The notes beneath the pieces are model-generated. The model was given only the letters and a program-made list of their open reading frames with translations, was not told where the DNA came from and ran no database searches. A DNA stretch of 7,547 nucleotides from Spirochaetaceae bacterium (GTDB taxonomy: Bacteria; Spirochaetota; Spirochaetia; UBA9216): contig JAQQAK010000100.1 of NCBI GenBank assembly GCA_028527945.1, forward strand, positions 1 to 7,547, read 5' to 3'. Numbering within the stretch: position 1 is the stretch's first letter; every line of letters starts with the position of its first letter. The position numbers and the translations under genes are program-made. Below are positions 4,690 through 7,547 of the stretch, one piece after another.

Positions 4690-5808
4690 ATGAGCAACCT
4701 TATTAACGAAATACCGGAAGAACCATATCTGCTTCTTACACCAGGCCCTCTTTCTACAAGCAAAACCGTCAGAGCTTCAATGCTTAGAGATTGGTGTACA
4801 TGGGATGAAGACTATAATAATATTGTTCAGGAGATAAGAAAACAGCTTCTTGAATTCTCAGCCCAAAATTATGAAAACTATACTTCTGTATTATTACAGG
4901 GAAGCGGAACCTATTCAATCGAAGCAACACTTGGAAGTATTGTTCCAAATGAAGGAAAAGTCCTTGTAGCAATAAATGGAGCATACGGCAAACGCATTGT
5001 GACAATACTTAACAGGCTTGGTATAAAAAATACGGCTCTATATTTTTCAGAAAATAAAATAACAGATCCAGAAACTATAAAGAAGACGCTGGAAGCTGAT
5101 ACTGAAATAACTCATGTCGCAGTAGTTCATTGCGAAACAACAACAGGAATATTAAACCCCATAGAAAAAATAGCTTCTATAGTAAAAGAATCTGGAAGGA
5201 TCTTTTTTGTTGATATGATGAGCAGCTTTGGTGGCATACCTGTTGATTTGGCAGAACTTGATATTGATGTCATTGTAAGCAGTGCTAACAAATGTATTCA
5301 GGGTGTTCCTGGATTTGGATTTACAATAATAAAGAAAAACTTACTGGAATCATGTGAAGGAATTGCACGCTCCTACTCTCTTGATCTTTATGATCAATGG
5401 AAAACAATGGAAGATCATAATGGAAAGTGGCGTTTTACGTCCCCAACTCATACTGTACGAGCCTTTCATCAAGCTTTGATGGAATTAAAAGAAGAAGGTG
5501 GTATAAATGCACGCTTTAAACGTTATAGCAATAACAGAGACACACTTATCAACGAAATGTATGTCGCGGGCTTTCCCGCATATATAGAACAAGAACATCG
5601 TTCTCCTTTTATTACGACCTTTCTCAGCCCAGAGTCAGAAAAATTCAATTTTAATAAATTTTACCAGGTGTTAAAAAATTCAGGTTTTGTAATCTATCCC
5701 GGTAAACTTACAGATATAGAAACATTCAGAATTGGAAATATTGGTGAAGTTTTTCCTGAAGATATGAAAAGACTTGGAAAAACCGTACGCGATAATAAAT
5801 TTTGGTAA
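4690..5808 (+). CDS. phnW: 2-Aminoethylphosphonate:pyruvate aminotransferase
   Basis: PLP-dependent class V aminotransferase (372 residues, normal length) that transfers the amino group of 2-AEP to pyruvate, giving phosphonoacetaldehyde and L-alanine; its product is the PhnX substrate. Visible motifs: YLLLTPGPLSTSKTVR near the N-terminus; QGSGTYSIEAT (70-80), a PLP-phosphate-contacting loop; CETTTGILNP (148-157); FVDMMSSFGG (173-182) with Asp175 for the PLP ring nitrogen; and SSANKCIQGVPGFGF with Schiff-base Lys201. A C-terminal Arg in the segment FRIGNIGEV fits carboxylate or phosphonate binding in the family. AAGGA lies upstream of the ATG, 18 nt after the phnX stop, so the two genes are co-transcribed; a strong terminator follows. 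The alanine formed also gives a nitrogen gain. The related enzyme PhnY*-type routes are not indicated. Confidence 0.96.
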   Translation: MSNLINEIPEEPYLLLTPGPLSTSKTVRASMLRDWCTWDEDYNNIVQEIRKQLLEFSAQNYENYTSVLLQGSGTYSIEATLGSIVPNEGKVLVAINGAYGKRIVTILNRLGIKNTALYFSENKITDPETIKKTLEADTEITHVAVVHCETTTGILNPIEKIASIVKESGRIFFVDMMSSFGGIPVDLAELDIDVIVSSANKCIQGVPGFGFTIIKKNLLESCEGIARSYSLDLYDQWKTMEDHNGKWRFTSPTHTVRAFHQALMELKEEGGINARFKRYSNNRDTLINEMYVAGFPAYIEQEHRSPFITTFLSPESEKFNFNKFYQVLKNSGFVIYPGKLTDIETFRIGNIGEVFPEDMKRLGKTVRDNKFW

Positions 5809-5813
5809 TCGAA

Positions 5814-5867
5814 GCTCTTTCAAAAACCGGTCAGTTTTGAAAGAGCCTCCATATTTTAATTTTTTTG
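5814..5867 (+). terminator. Intrinsic terminator of the phnXW operon
   Basis: GCTCTTTCAAAAAC pairs with GTTTTGAAAGAGC (5834-5846) as a 13-bp stem with one bulged A and a short loop. It is followed by TTTTAATTTTTTT. It begins five bases after the phnW stop codon. Confidence 0.85.
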
Positions 5868-5895
5868 GCACAGATACTAAAAATGTTGCTATAAT
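5865..5895 (+). promoter_or_regulatory. Extended -10 promoter of the alpha/beta hydrolase gene
   Basis: TGCTATAAT (5887-5895) is an extended -10 with a perfect TATAAT. A TTGGCA at 5865-5870 could be the -35, but the 19-bp spacer is long. The predicted start near 5902 gives a leader of about 38 nt ending in a strong GAGGAGG ribosome site. It directly follows the phnW terminator, so the hydrolase is a separate transcription unit. Confidence 0.65.
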
Positions 5896-5940
5896 ACTCT
5901 TCGGAGAAATTGATTAAATCATATCCTGAGGAGGACTAAT

Positions 5941-6849
5941 ATGGAAGACTACAGCTTTATAGCTGATGATAATGTAAAAATATACGCGGCAATATGGAAA
6001 ATCGAAAAGCCCAAAGCTATTGTTCAGATAGTACATGGAATGGCAGAACATATTGAACGTTATAACGATTTTGCGCTATTTCTAAACACAAAAGGATTCA
6101 TTGTCGCAGGAGAAGACCACCGTGGGCATGGAAAAACTGCCGGCAACTTAAATAACGTAGGTTATTTTGCAGATGAAGACGGATGGAACAAGGTTGTTAC
6201 TGATAATGTTAACCTAGGTAAAAAACTTAGAGAAGATTACAAAGACCTTCCCTTTTATTTATTTTCACATAGCATGGGATCTTTCTTAAGCAGAAAATTG
6301 ATTGCGGAATATCCAGAAGGAATTGACAAAGTAATTCTATCTGGAAGTGGAGACTTCTCAAAAGCACAGCATTTCGCTTTAAATCTTGTCGCACACATTC
6401 AGAAAACATTTATTGGTGGTCATGCTACAGCTAAGATGCTTGATAAATTAGCCTTTTCTAGTATGAACAATCAATTCAAACCTGGCAAGACAGGCTTTGA
6501 ATGGCTTAGCCGTGATGAGGCAAAGGTTGAAGAATATACAGCAGATACCTTTTGCGGCTTTGTTGCGACAATTCAATTCTATATCGATTTTGCGTCAGGA
6601 ATAAAATACCTTATCCAAGACGAGCATCTTGAAAAAACACCAAAAGATTTACCAATACTGTTTTTATCAGGATCAGAAGACCCTGTTGGTGGAAACAAAA
6701 AGCTTATTACCGGAGTATATAACAAATATTTAAACACAGGACATGAAAAAGCAGAATTGATTTTTAATGAAGGCGGCCGACATGAAAATCTTAATGAAAT
6801 TAACCGCCTTGAAATATATAATATAATTTACGATTGGTTCGCTCAATAA
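5941..6849 (+). CDS. Alpha/beta hydrolase, monoacylglycerol-lipase-like
   Basis: A 302-residue soluble serine hydrolase of the Hydrolase_4 (lysophospholipase or monoglyceride lipase) type. Visible features: HGMAEHIERY (32-41), the H-G oxyanion strand; GEDHRGHGKT (57-66), the D-x-R-G-H-G-x-S/T motif typical of this group; and the nucleophile elbow FSHSMGSF, Ser111, with Ser in place of the usual first Gly of GHSMG. The remaining catalytic residues are probably Asp247 in SGSEDPVGG and His281 in GGRHENLNE. The lid region is about 135-225. There is no signal peptide, so it probably acts in the cytoplasm on monoacylglycerols, lysophospholipids or other short esters; the exact substrate cannot be read. 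The start is set by GAGGAGG eight bases upstream. It has its own promoter, and it converges on the thioredoxin-like gene. Confidence 0.88.
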   Translation: MEDYSFIADDNVKIYAAIWKIEKPKAIVQIVHGMAEHIERYNDFALFLNTKGFIVAGEDHRGHGKTAGNLNNVGYFADEDGWNKVVTDNVNLGKKLREDYKDLPFYLFSHSMGSFLSRKLIAEYPEGIDKVILSGSGDFSKAQHFALNLVAHIQKTFIGGHATAKMLDKLAFSSMNNQFKPGKTGFEWLSRDEAKVEEYTADTFCGFVATIQFYIDFASGIKYLIQDEHLEKTPKDLPILFLSGSEDPVGGNKKLITGVYNKYLNTGHEKAELIFNEGGRHENLNEINRLEIYNIIYDWFAQ

Positions 6850-6868
6850 GCCGGGATTCCGGCTTATT
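6845..6868. terminator. Shared hairpin between convergent genes
   Basis: AATAAGCCGG-GATT-CCGGCTTATT is a perfect 10-bp stem with a 4-nt loop. It contains both stop codons: the hydrolase TAA (6847-6849) and the thioredoxin-like TAA (6864-6866, minus strand). It can form in either transcript and probably serves as a bidirectional terminator or 3' end stabiliser, but neither side has a proper U-tract. Confidence 0.55.
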
Positions 6869-7457
6869 CCAACTTTCCAAGATTATCTTCTATAGCTTTC
6901 TTAAAAGAAGCTTTAAAGTCATCTGACTGTTCTTTGCTGATAGAAGGTCTGTCTTCTTCTAAATGTCTGATATACTCAGCCGCCCCTCCTCTTTGATATC
7001 CGGTAGATAAAAGAGGACTTAAATCACTGCCAAAAAGCCATATAGTAGGATATCCCTTTACACCCAAAATCTGAGCAAGCAACTGGTTATGCCTGATTTG
7101 TTCAGAAGAAAGCTCTATACCACTTGGAGAATCAACAAATAAAAGAACAAGATTTTTTTCAGCATACTCCTTAAACTCAGATTCACTAAAAACTTCAGCA
7201 TCAAGACGTTTACACCAAACACACCAGTCTGAACCTGTAAAGTCTACAAAGATCATCTTATTTTCTTTCTGAGCAATTCTATATGCTTCTCTAATATCTG
7301 TTACCCAACCCTTAGGAGGATATGTTACGTCTGCCTTTGAACTATTTCCTGCTGAATCTGTATTAGATTCAGACTCTTTTTGACCAAACCCTAAAACAGT
7401 AAAACACCCCATAAAAAGCAAAACAACTAAAATTACAAAAAAATTTTTCTTCATCAT
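6864..7457 (-). CDS. Exported thioredoxin-like protein
   Basis: A 197-residue protein with an N-terminal export signal: MMKKNFFVILVVLLFMGC, a Lys-rich start and a hydrophobic core to about residue 24. L-F-M-G-C (14-18) could be a relaxed spirochaete lipobox with Cys18 as lipid anchor; alternatively signal peptidase I cuts near GFG-Q (about 25), because the residues after Cys18 remain hydrophobic. A Ser/Asn/Glu-rich linker (27-45) leads to a thioredoxin fold: KMIFVDFTGSDWCVWCKRLD with the CxxC pair Cys79/Cys82, and the cis-proline loop GVKGYPTIW (Pro137). The W-C-x-W-C-K-x-L active site and an E-V-F-x-x-x-x-F-x-x-Y helix fit the Thioredoxin_7/DUF255-like group. It probably reduces or rearranges disulfides in periplasmic or surface proteins. 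Start is 7457 or the adjacent ATG at 7454; there is no Shine-Dalgarno sequence. Partner reductase is not in the window. Confidence 0.88.
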   Translation of the reverse strand: MMKKNFFVILVVLLFMGCFTVLGFGQKESESNTDSAGNSSKADVTYPPKGWVTDIREAYRIAQKENKMIFVDFTGSDWCVWCKRLDAEVFSESEFKEYAEKNLVLLFVDSPSGIELSSEQIRHNQLLAQILGVKGYPTIWLFGSDLSPLLSTGYQRGGAAEYIRHLEEDRPSISKEQSDDFKASFKKAIEDNLGKLE

Positions 7458-7463
7458 TTTATT

Positions 7464-7492
7464 AATATAACTTATAAATAAGAGTTGGACAA
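7464..7492 (-). promoter_or_regulatory. Promoter placed immediately before the thioredoxin-like gene
   Basis: On the minus strand TTGTCC (7487-7492), a 17-bp spacer and TATATT (7464-7469). The expected start, 6-8 nt beyond the -10, falls at about 7456-7458, that is on the first ATG. An alternative -10, TATAAG (7471-7476), would give only a few more leader bases. Confidence 0.45.
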
Positions 7493-7547
7493 TATATTTT
7501 TTTTCATATATATTTTCATTTAATTAGTATCATTTGATAAGATTCCA

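Noticed and set aside
4784..5005. Minus-strand open frame within phnW
   Set aside because: It is antisense to conserved PhnW codons, with no ribosome site or family features.
5680..5871. Minus-strand open frame over the phnW end and terminator
   Set aside because: It runs through the intrinsic terminator hairpin and is antisense to PhnW.
7493..7547. Right-hand end of the window
   Set aside because: AT-rich sequence with no open frame, hairpin or promoter that can be supported.

Overview
This AT-rich bacterial window most resembles a host-associated spirochaete of the Treponema type. That is a judgement from protein style (a relaxed spirochaete-like export signal on the thioredoxin-like protein, a Treponema-like chemoreceptor, a Cys-rich TIGR04076-like protein), not from a marker gene. 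No tRNA, rRNA, CRISPR array, insertion sequence or integrase was seen.

Left part (1-2840), all on the minus strand: the N-terminal half of a SAP-domain-like protein cut by the window edge; a small six-cysteine protein with its own extended -10 promoter; a 5'-truncated remnant of an Lrp/AsnC regulator, of which only the last part of the RAM domain is left; and a complete methyl-accepting chemotaxis protein whose stop codon overlaps the remnant. The chemoreceptor has a leader of about 140 nt behind a good promoter, and the leader holds a well-placed 19-codon ORF.

Centre (2957-5867): a self-contained 2-aminoethylphosphonate (2-AEP) catabolic unit. A TrmB-type regulator is divergently transcribed from phnX (phosphonatase) and phnW (2-AEP:pyruvate aminotransferase). 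PhnW converts 2-AEP plus pyruvate to phosphonoacetaldehyde plus alanine; PhnX cleaves phosphonoacetaldehyde to acetaldehyde plus phosphate. All key catalytic residues are present. The 161-bp divergent region holds back-to-back promoters and several same-strand copies of a CGACACTT-like motif, spaced 10, 11 and 20 bp apart within two clusters, which are good candidates for the regulator's operator. The operon ends in a clear intrinsic terminator. No phosphonate transporter is present in the window.

Right part (5868-7547): a monoacylglycerol-lipase-like alpha/beta hydrolase with its own extended -10 promoter, converging on a secreted or lipid-anchored thioredoxin-like protein. The two genes' stop codons both lie inside one perfect 10-bp inverted repeat. 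The thioredoxin-like gene has a promoter so close to its start codon, and so little Shine-Dalgarno sequence, that its mRNA may be leaderless.

The strongest points for follow-up are the TrmB-type control of a phnXW unit with its phased repeats, the Lrp remnant joined to the chemoreceptor 3' end, and the small ORF in the chemoreceptor leader.
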